From positions 1 to 60,634 of the forward strand of contig JAIOQZ010000060.1 in the NCBI GenBank assembly GCA_021108395.1: a stretch of DNA of 60,634 nucleotides. The letters are read 5' to 3'. The position numbers and the translations under genes are program-made. Every line of letters begins with the position of its first letter. The stretch's first letter is position 1. Positions 8,967-23,300 of this stretch are shown here, piece by piece. The notes under the pieces were generated by a model that saw only the letters and a program-made list of their open reading frames with translations, did no database searches and was not told the DNA's origin. The stretch comes from Candidatus Cloacimonadota bacterium (GTDB lineage: Bacteria; Cloacimonadota; Cloacimonadia; Cloacimonadales; JAIOQZ01).

Positions 8967-9287
8967 GTTTACTCCCAATCACCTTTTGTTGTTTCATGTC
9001 TAAAATCGTGTCTAAACTATAATTTATTAAAACCAATAGACACGAGGATTTTGAAAACAGCGTTATTCTGTTATTTCTTTTATTTATAGGATATTCGACA
9101 TCTGTATTACATGTGTGCAACACAAACAATGTTCAAAGAATTAGCGTTTTGTGTCTAAAATGCTGCCTAACTGAACCTTCTTTGTGAGCAGCAAGATACG
9201 CCTATTTCAAATACCAAGTAGAAATATTACCTCTTTTTTCACAATAATTGTATTTTGTTGAAATAAAGCAAATATTGACTCATCTAA
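8967..9287. other. AT-rich intergenic region with an inverted repeat
   Basis: No gene is apparent in these 321 bases. TCGTGTCTA (9006-9014) is repeated inverted as TAGACACGA (9037-9045). Flanking AAAATC matches extend the similarity, and a third partial copy, TGTGTCTAAAAT, lies near 9152. This could be the rph control region or the remains of a mobile element. The base composition is clearly more AT-rich than the neighbours. Confidence 0.4.
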
Positions 9288-9665
9288 TTATAGTGGTACT
9301 TTAATTTTTTCTGTCATTGAATTGGTCCTAATCTCTCCATTTTTAAAATAAAATGTTCCGGAGTATTCGAAAGTAAAGATGTAATGTGTTTTTACTTCAG
9401 AGTTATCAATCCCCTCAGTCTCTACACATTGTCCTAATGTCCATAGGAACCAGTACAACTTAGATTTTCTTGTTAGTTTTTTTCTTATTTTGTCCGCCAT
9501 AACTGCTAAATCTCTGGCAGCAGAAGGAGACTTTAGACAAGTTTTGACATTTGTTACATCCGGTCCTTCTTCAGAATGCCCATCCGCATAAAATATCCTA
9601 CTTGTGACATTGAAATTCGCATCAACATAATCACATTTATCAAAAGCATGTTTAAAAATACTCAT
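9288..9665 (-). CDS. hypothetical protein, second gene of an AT-rich pair
   Basis: The 125-residue product has no signal peptide or membrane helix and matches no family I know. The N-terminal part is polar; a central basic stretch (IRKKLTRKSKLYWFLW) is followed by strand-like segments rich in Tyr, Phe and Thr. Its start overlaps the stop of the upstream small gene in an ATGA, with an AAGGA-like site in that gene. The two are clearly cotranscribed. Codon use is AT-rich compared with rph and dprA on either side, which suggests acquisition by transfer. A toxin-antitoxin or immunity pair is possible, but nothing in the sequence shows this. Confidence 0.55.
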   Translation of the reverse strand: MSIFKHAFDKCDYVDANFNVTSRIFYADGHSEEGPDVTNVKTCLKSPSAARDLAVMADKIRKKLTRKSKLYWFLWTLGQCVETEGIDNSEVKTHYIFTFEYSGTFYFKNGEIRTNSMTEKIKVPL

Positions 9666-9886
9666 TCAAGCATCCTTTTGTCATCTTCATATTTCAGTTG
9701 CTTCATTCTTTCTACAACACCCTTTGCTATGATTTTTGCAACATTATATGAATTTGTCTCAACATATAACTCAATGCCTGAATCTCTATAGACTAATCTG
9801 AAGTATCGTTCAATATCTTGAGGAGCCCAACTTGGTAACATCGACGACAGTAACGATAATGCTGCTGGAATAATATCATAACTCAT
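9662..9886 (-). CDS. small hypothetical protein, first gene of an AT-rich pair
   Basis: The 74-residue product begins 7 nt after GGAG. It has a mildly hydrophobic N-terminus (about residues 5-18, with a PAALSLLSSMLP-like run) and then an amphipathic helix-strand pattern ending in a charged helix, ERMKQLKYEDDKRM. The hydrophobic part is too short for a sure membrane helix. Its stop overlaps the start of the 125-residue gene by ATGA, so the two products are probably made together. No family is recognised. Confidence 0.55.
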   Translation of the reverse strand: MSYDIIPAALSLLSSMLPSWAPQDIERYFRLVYRDSGIELYVETNSYNVAKIIAKGVVERMKQLKYEDDKRMLE

Positions 9887-10009
9887 AATTATCTCCTTTT
9901 ATTTCTCTATATTAATTCGAGCCACTCTGTTTCATTTCGGTCAAAACTAAGTAAGTAGTCAAAAAGCTTTCTCATATTCAAAACAACTCCTAACCAAGAA
10001 AATTATTTA

Positions 10010-11098
10010 TCAGCGCAGCGGCACGATGCGATTGCCGGCCATGCGCTTGATGACGCCTTTGAGGTCGAGTTGCAGCAGCAGCGAGGAGAGCTTGCCCAGC
10101 GGTAATCCCACCGCGATGTAGAGGCTGTCCACGTCGATGCCCTCCTGGTGCCGCAGCAAATGCTGATAGAGCTTGTCTTCTTCCGCCGTGAGTTCGGGAA
10201 ACACCCGCATCTGGTCATCCTGTTCGTCTGCGAGGTTGTATTCATCGAGAATTTCCGTGGCGCCGGTGACAGGCTTGGCGCCCAGGCGAATGAGCTGAAG
10301 GGGGCCGGCCGCCTGCTCACGAACCACGTCACCGGGCAACGCGAACACGTCACGGTTCTGGTCGAGAGCGAACTTGCTTGTCACCAGCGCGCCGCTTTTC
10401 AGTCCGCCCTCCGTAACCAACGTGCCCAGCGACAGCCCGCTGATGATGCGGTTGCGTTGCACAAAGCTGCCTGCGTATGGGTCTTCGCCGGGCAACAGCT
10501 CGCTCACCAGCGCTCCCTGGTCGACGATTCTTTCGGCGAGTGCGTGGTTGCTGGGTGGATAGCTGCGGTCGAGGCCGCAGGCCAGCACTGCAACCGTACG
10601 GCCACCCGCCTTGAGCGTAGCTGAATGCGCCACAGTGTCGATGCCGTAGGCCATTCCGCTGACGATGGTGAAACCTCGTCTGGCCAAGCCCATGGCGATG
10701 GACTCCGTGAGCATCCGGCCATAGCTGCTGGGTTTGCGCGTTCCCACGATGGCGAACGGACGGCGCAGATCGTCGTCGAGCAGGTTTCCGCGAATGAACA
10801 GCACCGTCGGTGGCGCATAGATGGCCTGCAACAGGCTGGGATAGTCGTCGTCAAGGATGGTGCGCCAGGTGATGCCGTGCTTGTCGATAAGCTGGCGGAT
10901 GCGGTCCCATCCCTCTGGCGGGCCCGGCGTTTCGAGGTTGCGGCGGGTTTCGTCATCGAGAAAGTCGAGCGAGGCGACAGCGCCGGAGCGGCCAACCCAG
11001 TCGGCCGGTTCACCCAGGCTGCGCACGACGCGAAGCACTTTTATGATGCCCAGGCGGGGGGTCTGCTGCAATCGAATCCAGTATTTCAGGTTGTCCAT
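10010..11098 (-). CDS. dprA: DNA processing protein DprA (Smf)
   Basis: DprA loads RecA on incoming single-stranded DNA during natural transformation. The 362-residue product contains the Rossmann-like DprA core with AIVGTRKPSSYG, SGMAYGIDTVAH, VLACGLDRSYPPSN, RNRIISGLS and SGALVTSKFALDQNRDVFALPG. After the core comes a C-terminal winged-helix domain (about 295-362), found in many DprA proteins. I start it at 11098, four nt after the TGA of obg, because the longer frame upstream runs into obg and has no family similarity there. AGGA lies 8 nt before the start. It is translationally coupled to obg. Confidence 0.93.
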   Translation of the reverse strand: MDNLKYWIRLQQTPRLGIIKVLRVVRSLGEPADWVGRSGAVASLDFLDDETRRNLETPGPPEGWDRIRQLIDKHGITWRTILDDDYPSLLQAIYAPPTVLFIRGNLLDDDLRRPFAIVGTRKPSSYGRMLTESIAMGLARRGFTIVSGMAYGIDTVAHSATLKAGGRTVAVLACGLDRSYPPSNHALAERIVDQGALVSELLPGEDPYAGSFVQRNRIISGLSLGTLVTEGGLKSGALVTSKFALDQNRDVFALPGDVVREQAAGPLQLIRLGAKPVTGATEILDEYNLADEQDDQMRVFPELTAEEDKLYQHLLRHQEGIDVDSLYIAVGLPLGKLSSLLLQLDLKGVIKRMAGNRIVPLR

Positions 11099-11102
11099 TA
11101 CC

Positions 11103-16143
<5,041 letters not shown>

Positions 16144-16147
<4 letters not shown>

Positions 16148-16941
16148 AACGCTTGCTCTTGTTTTTCGTCATGCTGTCCATGACAGTCGGCAGCGCCGCG
16201 CTGGATCTGGTCATCGACGAGGTTGGTATGGGCAACTGGTGCTGGGCAGCGCCGGATGAGGTGTGGTTTGTGGTGATGGATGGTAATCAGGGCGACGTGT
16301 ATGGTCCCGACTATCAGCTCATCGCCGACTTCGACACCGGCAACGCTACACCAAATTACATCTATGGCTGTGGACGCGACTTCGACTCCGACGACAATAT
16401 CGAAGTGATGTATAGCATCTACCACAGTGATACTTACACCCAGTCCATCATCGTGCGGGACATCGTCACCGGCCAAGTTGACCTCGAACTGCCCGGAACA
16501 GCGTCCCACAGCTGGTACGCAAGTACCTTCTACAACGCGGGTGAACGCTTCGTGCAGGGCAACCGTCTCGTGTCAGGCACTGCCAACTATGACCGCACTG
16601 TGGTCTATCGCTCTAACATCGTCCACAGCGTCACCGATGTCACGCAGCCGCATCCATCGGCGTTGCAGGCATGGCCAAACCCCTTCGTACCGACGAGGCA
16701 AGCCGGGGTGCGCCTAATGTTTGCGATGCCTGTGGCCGCCCGTGCCAGCCTGGCTGTGTATAACGTGCGCGGACAGAAGGTGCGCACCTTGCGCGAGCAT
16801 GAGATGTTTGAAGCTGGTGAACACACTGTGTGGTGGAACGGCCTCAATGATCGTGGGCAGCCGGTAGCGTCTGGCGTCTATCTGTTACGGCTCGACAGCG
16901 GTGGGCACACTTTAGTGCACAAGTCGCTTGTGCTGCAATAG
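16144..16941 (+). CDS. small T9SS-secreted protein coupled to the HEAT-repeat gene
   Basis: The 265-residue product has a signal peptide (about 1-19) and a T9SS sorting domain (about 172-265, with AWPNPFVPTR, VYNVRGQKV, VWWNGLNDRG and ASGVYLLRL). The middle part of roughly 150 residues has Asp-rich strands such as GRDFDSDDNIEVMY, similar to a degenerate FG-GAP or propeller blade. I cannot assign a function. GGAG in the end of the upstream gene lies 5 nt before the ATG, and the genes overlap by 4 nt. The stop codon abuts the stop of the convergent minus-strand gene without a spacer. Confidence 0.83.
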
Positions 16942-17805
16942 TTATCTCAATAGCTCCGCAATTGCCTCGCACAGTCTCGCATCGCCTTCGCTCTCGGCAA
17001 GCCCAAGCCCCACATCGAGATACCAGCGCCCGTCAGCCATATCCCCCTGCGACAACAGAAACCGCCCCAGAGCGTAGTTGCTGAGCGCGGCGTCCGGCCA
17101 GGCGGCGACCAACTCGCGGAACTTCGCTTCCGCCGTGGCTGTCTCACCCGCCCTGAACGCAACTTCACCCCATACGAGATTGGTCAGCGGGTCTGTTTGC
17201 GCACGTCCCTGCGCTCGGATGAACCAATCTTCTGCCTCATCGTAGCGCGCCGTGGCCAGCCACTCACCCATCGCACGCTCTGACATCGAAAGCACAAGCT
17301 CAGCGCCGCCGGTCACTTCCATCGCAGTCGGGTAACGCTGTCCCGCAGGTTCGCATGTGCCGTGCAGCGGGTCGTAGTCGAGCTTACCGTCGGTGAGAAA
17401 TACATGGCGGGCACGAACCACGAAGGCAAGGCTGTCGCCTGCGGTTGCCCACACATCGTGCATGAGAATAGCCAGCGAGGTGCAATCGAGATCGCGGTCG
17501 GCAAGGTCCTGGGCGAGGATGTCATCGCGCGTGGTTATGGCGTGGAGTTCACCCGTAAGTCGAGTGAAAGCCAGGAATCGTTCAGTGTGAGTAGCCTGGC
17601 GACTGAGCGAGGCATCGATTGAGGTTGCCAGGCTGTCCACCAGCGCAACGTAATGATGTGTTGGGAAGGAAAGCGTGTCCGGCAGCCCAGCCGACTGGAG
17701 GCGCAACACACGCTCACCCAGCGTTTCATCTTGCGTTTCACCCAGCGTCATGCTCATGAGCGCTGTTGTCACGAGCATCAGAGCCGCAAGCGCTGCCAGA
17801 CGCAT
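16942..17805 (-). CDS. exported transglutaminase-like/TPR protein
   Basis: The 287-residue product has a signal peptide (about 1-20). Its central part shows the Cys-His-Asp order of transglutaminase-like folds: DCTSLAILMHDVW (Cys108), RARHVFL (His134) and KLDYDP (Asp143 or Asp145). The C-terminal third (about 176-285) is a helical repeat region that reads as two to three TPR units. The layout resembles SirB1-like proteins, where hydrolase or cross-linking activity is often unproven. The gene starts one nucleotide after the TAG of the upstream M1 peptidase, with TGAGG inside that gene, so it is translationally coupled to it. A joint role in peptide or cell-wall processing outside the cytoplasm is an inference. 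Confidence 0.72.
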   Translation of the reverse strand: MRLAALAALMLVTTALMSMTLGETQDETLGERVLRLQSAGLPDTLSFPTHHYVALVDSLATSIDASLSRQATHTERFLAFTRLTGELHAITTRDDILAQDLADRDLDCTSLAILMHDVWATAGDSLAFVVRARHVFLTDGKLDYDPLHGTCEPAGQRYPTAMEVTGGAELVLSMSERAMGEWLATARYDEAEDWFIRAQGRAQTDPLTNLVWGEVAFRAGETATAEAKFRELVAAWPDAALSNYALGRFLLSQGDMADGRWYLDVGLGLAESEGDARLCEAIAELLR

Positions 17806-17806
17806 T

Positions 17807-20683
17807 CTACCTCAGCAGCAGCACCTTGCGCGTCTGGGCGCTGTCGCCGTGTTTCACGTGCAACAAATAGATGCCGCTGGCAACAGGCTTGTCGTTGCGG
17901 TCACGACAGTTCCACGACAGGCTGTGCTCCCCTGCAGGCAGCGTTTCGCTGGCGAGGGTGGCCACGCGCCGGCCACGGATGTTATAGACGCCGGCCTCCA
18001 CCACGCTCTGCTGTGGCAGACTGAGCCGCACCGAGAGGTTTTGCAATCCCGGGCGCAGGGGGTTGGGCCACACGCTCAACGCAACTTGGGGCAGCGGATC
18101 GGGCGACACCGACACCGTCTCGCCGAACTCGGTGAGCAGCGCGTCGCACAGCGACTCGACACCGGCGGGCTGCTGGAAGTAGAGCGGGAACCCGAACAGC
18201 ACGAAAGCGCCTCCGGGCTGCGTCTTGAGGGCGCACGGCTGGCCGACCGGGTCGGATTCGCCCTCGAAGGTGTACATAGCGGCGGCGGCTTCGGGGAAGG
18301 TGCAGGCATAGGCGAGGTGTCCATTCCAGGGAGAAAGCATTTTATCAGGGTCAACGGTAAGCGCGGGATACGATGCCGATACAGCGCCTGTATAGTATGC
18401 CTGTGTCCACATCTGCACAGGAGTGTCGTACAGGAAAGTGGTGAGGAAGTTGGAAGGCAGTTCCTGGGCTGTTTTCCATCCGCTCACCACGAGATTGCCA
18501 CCACCCAGTACATAGTTGCCCAGCGATTGCAGGTTGTCGTCGATGTGGTGCTGAGTGATGTCGTCGTCAATCCAGAAGACTGTCGAGTAGCAGGCGAGCG
18601 TGTCGAGTGGCGGTATGCCCTCGGCGGCGTAATCCCAAGCGCGATAGGCATTATTGACTACCCCCGCATAGAAGGCGTCAACCATCTCGTCTGTGGGGCT
18701 GATGGGCGTGGCGCCGTTGCCGTCGAGCGTTTCATCCACCAGCAGCACGCCGCGATCGAGCGGGAACTCCATCGGCTCTGCATTGAGCACGTCCGATCGT
18801 TGTGTTTCCCATACGTCGTCCAGCACGGCGCTGATAGCGTAATAGTATGTTTGGCCGTTAGATACACTGTTGTCTGTGTAAGCGGTATCTTCGACGGGTA
18901 AATCGTTGACGCGCTCGAAGGGACCTTCGGGGTTGTCGGCGCGGTAGATGTTGTAGCCAATATCGAGATCGGGCCAGAATTGCAGCCATTGCAGCATCAC
19001 GGCGCCATCGGCGGCATATGCGCCCACCAGCTCTGGCAGATGGACGTCATGATACCTCACCAGTACCCAGCTGTTCGGGTCGATGTTGATTTCTGTCCAG
19101 TCGGCGAAGGGCGCGTCATACTCATAGGCGACTATCTCTGGCTCGGCGGTCACCAGCACCGAATCGCGGTCGCCGGCAGTGTTCTCGAACACCACAGGCA
19201 CGTGCAGATCGAAGTCGGTGTCACCGTTGCCCTGAGTCACCGCCGAGCAGCGGAACTGCCCTGGGTCGTCCTCATGAAAGAAGAAGGCGTAGTCCACCGC
19301 CGGCATACCCTCGCCATATATCCACTGGTTGAAGAGCCAGTCATATTCGCCGCCTGTCACCTGGTTCACCATGCTGACGAAATCCTGGGTGACAACCCAG
19401 CCGTTATGGTAGGTTGTGAACCATGTCTGCAATATTTCAAAGAAGGTGTCGTCCCCCACCTCGAGACGCAGCATGTGCAGCACACTGGCGGCTTTCTCGT
19501 ACTGCGGCGGATAGAAAAACTGGTTATACACCGGATCGTAGATTGTTTGTGGTCCAGAACCGGCGGCCCAGTTCCTATAGTAGTTCATTATCTCGGTCGT
19601 AACGTAATCCACCGACTCTTCCCAACCCAGCCAGGCCTGCGTGTAGAGCGCTTCGGAGTAGGTGGCGAATCCCTCCGACAGCCACACATCCACCCAGGTG
19701 AGCGGCGTGAGGCAGTTGCCAAACCACTGGTGCGCCAGCTCGTGTGCGATGATGCGCTCGCCGCCGTGATTGCCATCGATGAAACTGCTGCCCAGCGTGG
19801 TCATCGTCTGGTGCTCCATTGCGCCAAAGGTTTGCATTCCCAGCACAACGTTGCCGTATTTCTCGAACGGATAGGGGCCATAGAGCGCCTCGAACGTTTC
19901 GATCATGAACGGCATGTTAGAGAGGTCTTCTATGGCGTTGGTGTAATATGCCTGCGGGATGAAATCGTGAATGGGTGTGACGCCAGCCTGCTGTTCGTGT
20001 TCGAGGAAGGGGCCGCCGTGAATGACGAACACATGTGGCGCTATGGGGTTGCTGCCGTCCCAGGTGGTGGTGGCGGTGTCGTCACCGTTATCGACTATGC
20101 CGGTGCGTATCCCGTTGCAGGCCACAACCCAGTCGTCTCGCATGGTGATGGTATAGTCAACTTCCGCCTTGTCCCAGGGGTGGTCGTAGGCCGGCATCCA
20201 CCAGCGCACCCCGCTGGGATCGGAGAGGGTGAAAAGATAGCCGCCCATGAACAGCATCCCCTCGTGGTAAACGTCGTTGGACAATACCGGGTTGCCCTCG
20301 TAGTCAACCTCCGTGGTGAACGTCTGGCCGGTGGGAATGCCCGGCAGGTCAATCGTGATGAGGTGGTCATCATAGGTGTAGGCGGCGGCCTGGCCGTTTA
20401 CGCGCACAGCGGTGACATCCAGCAGTTCGAGCTCGTAAGCAATCTCGTTAAGTGTTTCCTCGGCGGCCACAGTGGCCATCACGGTGCCCTGTATCCACTC
20501 CTGAGCGTCGTCGATGGTGAGTACGAGGTCGTATGAGAGCACGTCGAAACCGTGCGCGGAATCGGCGCGGGTGTGATAGCTTTTCCAGACATCCCAGTGT
20601 TCCTGTGTGGGCATCTGCGGCATGGCGGCAAGAGTAGCGAGCAAACCAAGTATAACGAGTGTCAGCATCGTGCGAAGCGGCAT
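17807..20683 (-). CDS. M1-family zinc metallopeptidase with FN3 and T9SS sorting domains
   Basis: This 958-residue secreted aminopeptidase-like protein has a signal peptide (about 1-20) and an M1 N-terminal beta domain. The gluzincin core follows: HELAHQWFGN near residue 310 gives two zinc ligands and the catalytic Glu, and WLSEGFATY near 333 gives the third ligand. The exopeptidase motif reads GAMEH instead of GAMEN, near residue 284. A fibronectin III-like domain follows at about 550-625. A further domain of about 220 residues (VLLVDETLDGNG onward) looks like a class I amidotransferase-like fold. The T9SS sorting domain ends the protein. GGAGG lies 5 nt before the start. It forms an operon with the downstream transglutaminase-like gene. 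Confidence 0.9.
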   Translation of the reverse strand: MPLRTMLTLVILGLLATLAAMPQMPTQEHWDVWKSYHTRADSAHGFDVLSYDLVLTIDDAQEWIQGTVMATVAAEETLNEIAYELELLDVTAVRVNGQAAAYTYDDHLITIDLPGIPTGQTFTTEVDYEGNPVLSNDVYHEGMLFMGGYLFTLSDPSGVRWWMPAYDHPWDKAEVDYTITMRDDWVVACNGIRTGIVDNGDDTATTTWDGSNPIAPHVFVIHGGPFLEHEQQAGVTPIHDFIPQAYYTNAIEDLSNMPFMIETFEALYGPYPFEKYGNVVLGMQTFGAMEHQTMTTLGSSFIDGNHGGERIIAHELAHQWFGNCLTPLTWVDVWLSEGFATYSEALYTQAWLGWEESVDYVTTEIMNYYRNWAAGSGPQTIYDPVYNQFFYPPQYEKAASVLHMLRLEVGDDTFFEILQTWFTTYHNGWVVTQDFVSMVNQVTGGEYDWLFNQWIYGEGMPAVDYAFFFHEDDPGQFRCSAVTQGNGDTDFDLHVPVVFENTAGDRDSVLVTAEPEIVAYEYDAPFADWTEINIDPNSWVLVRYHDVHLPELVGAYAADGAVMLQWLQFWPDLDIGYNIYRADNPEGPFERVNDLPVEDTAYTDNSVSNGQTYYYAISAVLDDVWETQRSDVLNAEPMEFPLDRGVLLVDETLDGNGATPISPTDEMVDAFYAGVVNNAYRAWDYAAEGIPPLDTLACYSTVFWIDDDITQHHIDDNLQSLGNYVLGGGNLVVSGWKTAQELPSNFLTTFLYDTPVQMWTQAYYTGAVSASYPALTVDPDKMLSPWNGHLAYACTFPEAAAAMYTFEGESDPVGQPCALKTQPGGAFVLFGFPLYFQQPAGVESLCDALLTEFGETVSVSPDPLPQVALSVWPNPLRPGLQNLSVRLSLPQQSVVEAGVYNIRGRRVATLASETLPAGEHSLSWNCRDRNDKPVASGIYLLHVKHGDSAQTRKVLLLR

Positions 20684-20933
20684 GAGAACCTCCGGTATCG
20701 AGATTCATCCATACTGCATTGGAAGGTGTGTTTCTGTCAAGTTGTCGCTGAGTTATTCTGCGACAATTTCTTCCGCGCTTTCCATTTTTATGTGCGGCGG
20801 GATCCACATTTTGGGCATCACTTGTGTGTCATTTTTTTAAGCTCTTACATAAAACAGGTGATAAATGACATACTACAAAAGGCTAACACCTATAATAGCA
20901 ACCAATTTTTGTCCATCAGGCCTCCTATCAGGT

Positions 20934-22340
20934 TTATTTCACCAGCAACACCTTGCTGGCGGCAATGGCTTTGTTCTGAACACTCAACTGACACAAATAC
21001 ACGCCCGAGGGCAAGGTTCGACCTCTGTTGTCCGTTCCATCCCAACTGGCGCGCTGCTTACCCTCGACCCGGTAACCAAGCTCCAGGCGGTGTACCTTTT
21101 GCCCACGGCAGTTGAAGACATTGATTTCAACCTCACCGTTCTCGGGAAGATCGAACTCGAATACCGTGTTGACACTGAAGGGATTCGGGTAGTTGTTCAG
21201 CCTGGCTCTGATGATTTGATCCGGCTCAGGTGGAAGCGGGCCAGCCACGAAATGCCCTGTTCCATCGTTATACGCGATTCCAACATAGGAAACACCACCT
21301 CCATAACTTGGACCGATGATGTCGATGGAGCCATTCCCGTCCATGTCGGCGAAATTGATTGGATCTCCCTGCAAGAAGGTTGTATCCGGGGGAGCAAACT
21401 CCAGGTTGCCCTGATTGAACATCATCATGTTGCCGAACAACATGTCGTTGTACCCGTTACCGTCGAAATCCTCCACACCGCTTGAACTGGCTTTATCGTA
21501 GTAGGAATACGTGTAGTCCAACGTGAAATTTCCCGATCCGTCATTGCAGTACACCGTAACGTAGATGATATCCCCAATATACCAAGTTCCAGCAGCGATG
21601 TCTTTATCGCCGTCGTTGTCCATATCCGACAAATGAGCCATGAACATCGGTATTTGGGGTTCAACAATCGATGATTGCCATGTACCCTCTTCGTAGTCAC
21701 AAATCGTGAGCCACTGTCCCGCGATCAACACCTCATCCCGTGAGTCTCCGTCGACATCGCCGATAGAGATGCCTTGGGGCGGAAGCCCTAAGGCGATGTA
21801 TTGCGGAGAGGATAAATATCCATTATCGTTCATCACGAAACCGGCACAACTACCATGATTCGAGCAAAAAGCAATGTCGTCGCCAGGAAGTCCGTCGAAG
21901 TTGCCTGTTTGAACACCAGACATGTACTTATCTTTATCATAAGCGATTGAGTCAATGTAGGAGAAACCTGAAATCGCGTAATCGTGAACAATTGCAAAGT
22001 GAATGGACTCAAGATGATCGTCAGCATCTAATACGCAAGAAGTGGTTACAATATCAGGATATTGATTCCTGTCCATGTCACCAATTGCTATATTATCATG
22101 ATTGCCTATCATGTAGCATGAGTCCTGAAGAGACACATTGCCACTCATATCATTGAGTAAAACTGCGATACCCGCCCAATCGTCTACACTGACTTGTTTT
22201 GATCCTGCCACAACATCGGGATAACCATCAAGATTTAGATCGGACACTGCGGTCGATTCAATATAATGCGGTGCCCGGAAACGAAGACCGTTCAGGACAA
22301 TCGTCAACAAGCAGAAGACAAGAATCAATACCCTTCTCAC
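20934..22340 (-). CDS. FG-GAP repeat T9SS-secreted protein
   Basis: The start is GTG at 22340, with TTGAGG 7 nt upstream. The 468-residue product has a signal peptide (about 1-19), then FG-GAP/VCBS-type propeller blades with Asp-rich calcium loops such as DLNLDGYPD, DVDGDSRDE, DMDNDGDKD, DFDGNGYND and DMDGNGSID. It ends in a T9SS sorting domain (about 385-468, YPNPFSVNT, VFNCRGQKV, PSGVYLCQL). Such integrin-like beta-propellers usually mediate surface binding. It shares this plan with the two tandem genes at 53.4-56.5 kb but is clearly more diverged. A TTGACA promoter precedes it. Confidence 0.88.
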   Translation of the reverse strand: MRRVLILVFCLLTIVLNGLRFRAPHYIESTAVSDLNLDGYPDVVAGSKQVSVDDWAGIAVLLNDMSGNVSLQDSCYMIGNHDNIAIGDMDRNQYPDIVTTSCVLDADDHLESIHFAIVHDYAISGFSYIDSIAYDKDKYMSGVQTGNFDGLPGDDIAFCSNHGSCAGFVMNDNGYLSSPQYIALGLPPQGISIGDVDGDSRDEVLIAGQWLTICDYEEGTWQSSIVEPQIPMFMAHLSDMDNDGDKDIAAGTWYIGDIIYVTVYCNDGSGNFTLDYTYSYYDKASSSGVEDFDGNGYNDMLFGNMMMFNQGNLEFAPPDTTFLQGDPINFADMDGNGSIDIIGPSYGGGVSYVGIAYNDGTGHFVAGPLPPEPDQIIRARLNNYPNPFSVNTVFEFDLPENGEVEINVFNCRGQKVHRLELGYRVEGKQRASWDGTDNRGRTLPSGVYLCQLSVQNKAIAASKVLLVK

Positions 22341-22379
22341 GATGCTACCTCAAGAATACAATAAGAATTCTATATTCTA

Positions 22380-22407
22380 AGTCTAATTAGACAATTCTAC
22401 CTGTCAA
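22380..22407 (-). promoter_or_regulatory. sigma70-like promoter of the FG-GAP gene
   Basis: On the minus strand TTGACA (22402-22407) is followed after 16 nt by TAGACT (22380-22385). The GTG start codon lies about 40 nt downstream. Confidence 0.5.
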
Positions 22408-22538
22408 TATTCTTGTTGTTTTGACCACTGTGTTTGTCATAATTGTTTCTGAATTGTTCTTTCCAATTGATTGTCGGCGTACATCATTTCGGTCATTTCG
22501 ATACTCAGTCAGTTATCCTGAGCCAGGTATATCCAGCA

Positions 22539-23300
22539 CTATGTCTTCACAACGGCCTGTAACGCGTGCTCGATGCGCTCCACCGCCACTCGCGTGTTAA
22601 CGCAGGGTCCTTCGGGGCGGTCGTTCAGCACGCCGTAAACGGGGATAGGGAATACATCCTGGATGCCACTCACCAGGTCACGATGACAGGCCACGGCAAT
22701 GATAAACTTGGGGCGGTTCTTGACCACGATTCGCCGAGCCAGCGTTCCGCCGGTGGCAATAGCGATGGGGACGCCATAGCGCCGCGCCAGTTCTTTCAGC
22801 TCGCCTATGTCGCAGCGCCCGCATGACTGGCAGCGACCTATATCGAGGGTAATACGTATTCCACAAGCTGTTTGTTGCAGGCAGTGCGGCAGTAATATGA
22901 GCACTCGCGCCGGAATAAATCTGCCCTTCATCGACTTGATGAATGAGTTGTTCACATGCACGAACGACTCCTGTAGCCGGTCACGGGAAAGAAAGAGCCT
23001 GCCTAATAACAACGCGACAGGATACAGTATCATCATCGAGAGGCGCACAGCGAAACGAATAACGAGAAAATTCCTGCCTGTGTAGCATGTAAGCAACACC
23101 AGCACGATACCGATAAGAATCACGAGATAAAAGAGGCGCAAAGTGTAGAGTAAGACGATGGCCAGCAGTTCACTGATGATATGAAGTTGTGGCGACACGA
23201 GCCACCACAACAATGTAGTGACCGCCATGAGCAAAAAAAGCCCGACAATTGCGAAAAAGAGAAAGAGCCCCTTGCCGCTGGTATTGACATCATTCAGCAT
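22539..23300 (-). CDS. DUF116 family membrane protein
   Basis: The 253-residue protein has two or three N-terminal membrane helices (about 10-35, 40-70 and 80-100). The DUF116 domain follows, with conserved cysteines in LLPHCLQQTAC and CQSCGRC, then IAIATGGTLARR, VACHRDLVSGIQD and VYGVLNDRPEGPCVNT. The cysteine pattern suggests a metal or iron-sulfur site, but the biochemical role of DUF116 is not known to me. In many genomes it lies next to fmt and def, as it does here. Its start overlaps the end of fmt by 11 nt, so it is the last gene of the long minus-strand operon. Confidence 0.88.
   Translation of the reverse strand: MLNDVNTSGKGLFLFFAIVGLFLLMAVTTLLWWLVSPQLHIISELLAIVLLYTLRLFYLVILIGIVLVLLTCYTGRNFLVIRFAVRLSMMILYPVALLLGRLFLSRDRLQESFVHVNNSFIKSMKGRFIPARVLILLPHCLQQTACGIRITLDIGRCQSCGRCDIGELKELARRYGVPIAIATGGTLARRIVVKNRPKFIIAVACHRDLVSGIQDVFPIPVYGVLNDRPEGPCVNTRVAVERIEHALQAVVKT

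Noticed and set aside
7347-9089. Open frame of 580 codons on the plus strand across the permease and antisense to rph
   Set aside because: It lies over two clear genes, has no family similarity and reflects GC-rich codon use in the real frames.
18980-20536. Open frame of 518 codons antisense to the M1 peptidase
   Set aside because: Its product has no signal, no motif and odd composition, whereas the other strand codes for an unmistakable peptidase.
20742-20766. Inverted repeat TTGTCGC/GCGACAA upstream of the M1 gene
   Set aside because: Only 7 bp with an 11-nt loop and no T tract; too weak to call a terminator or operator.
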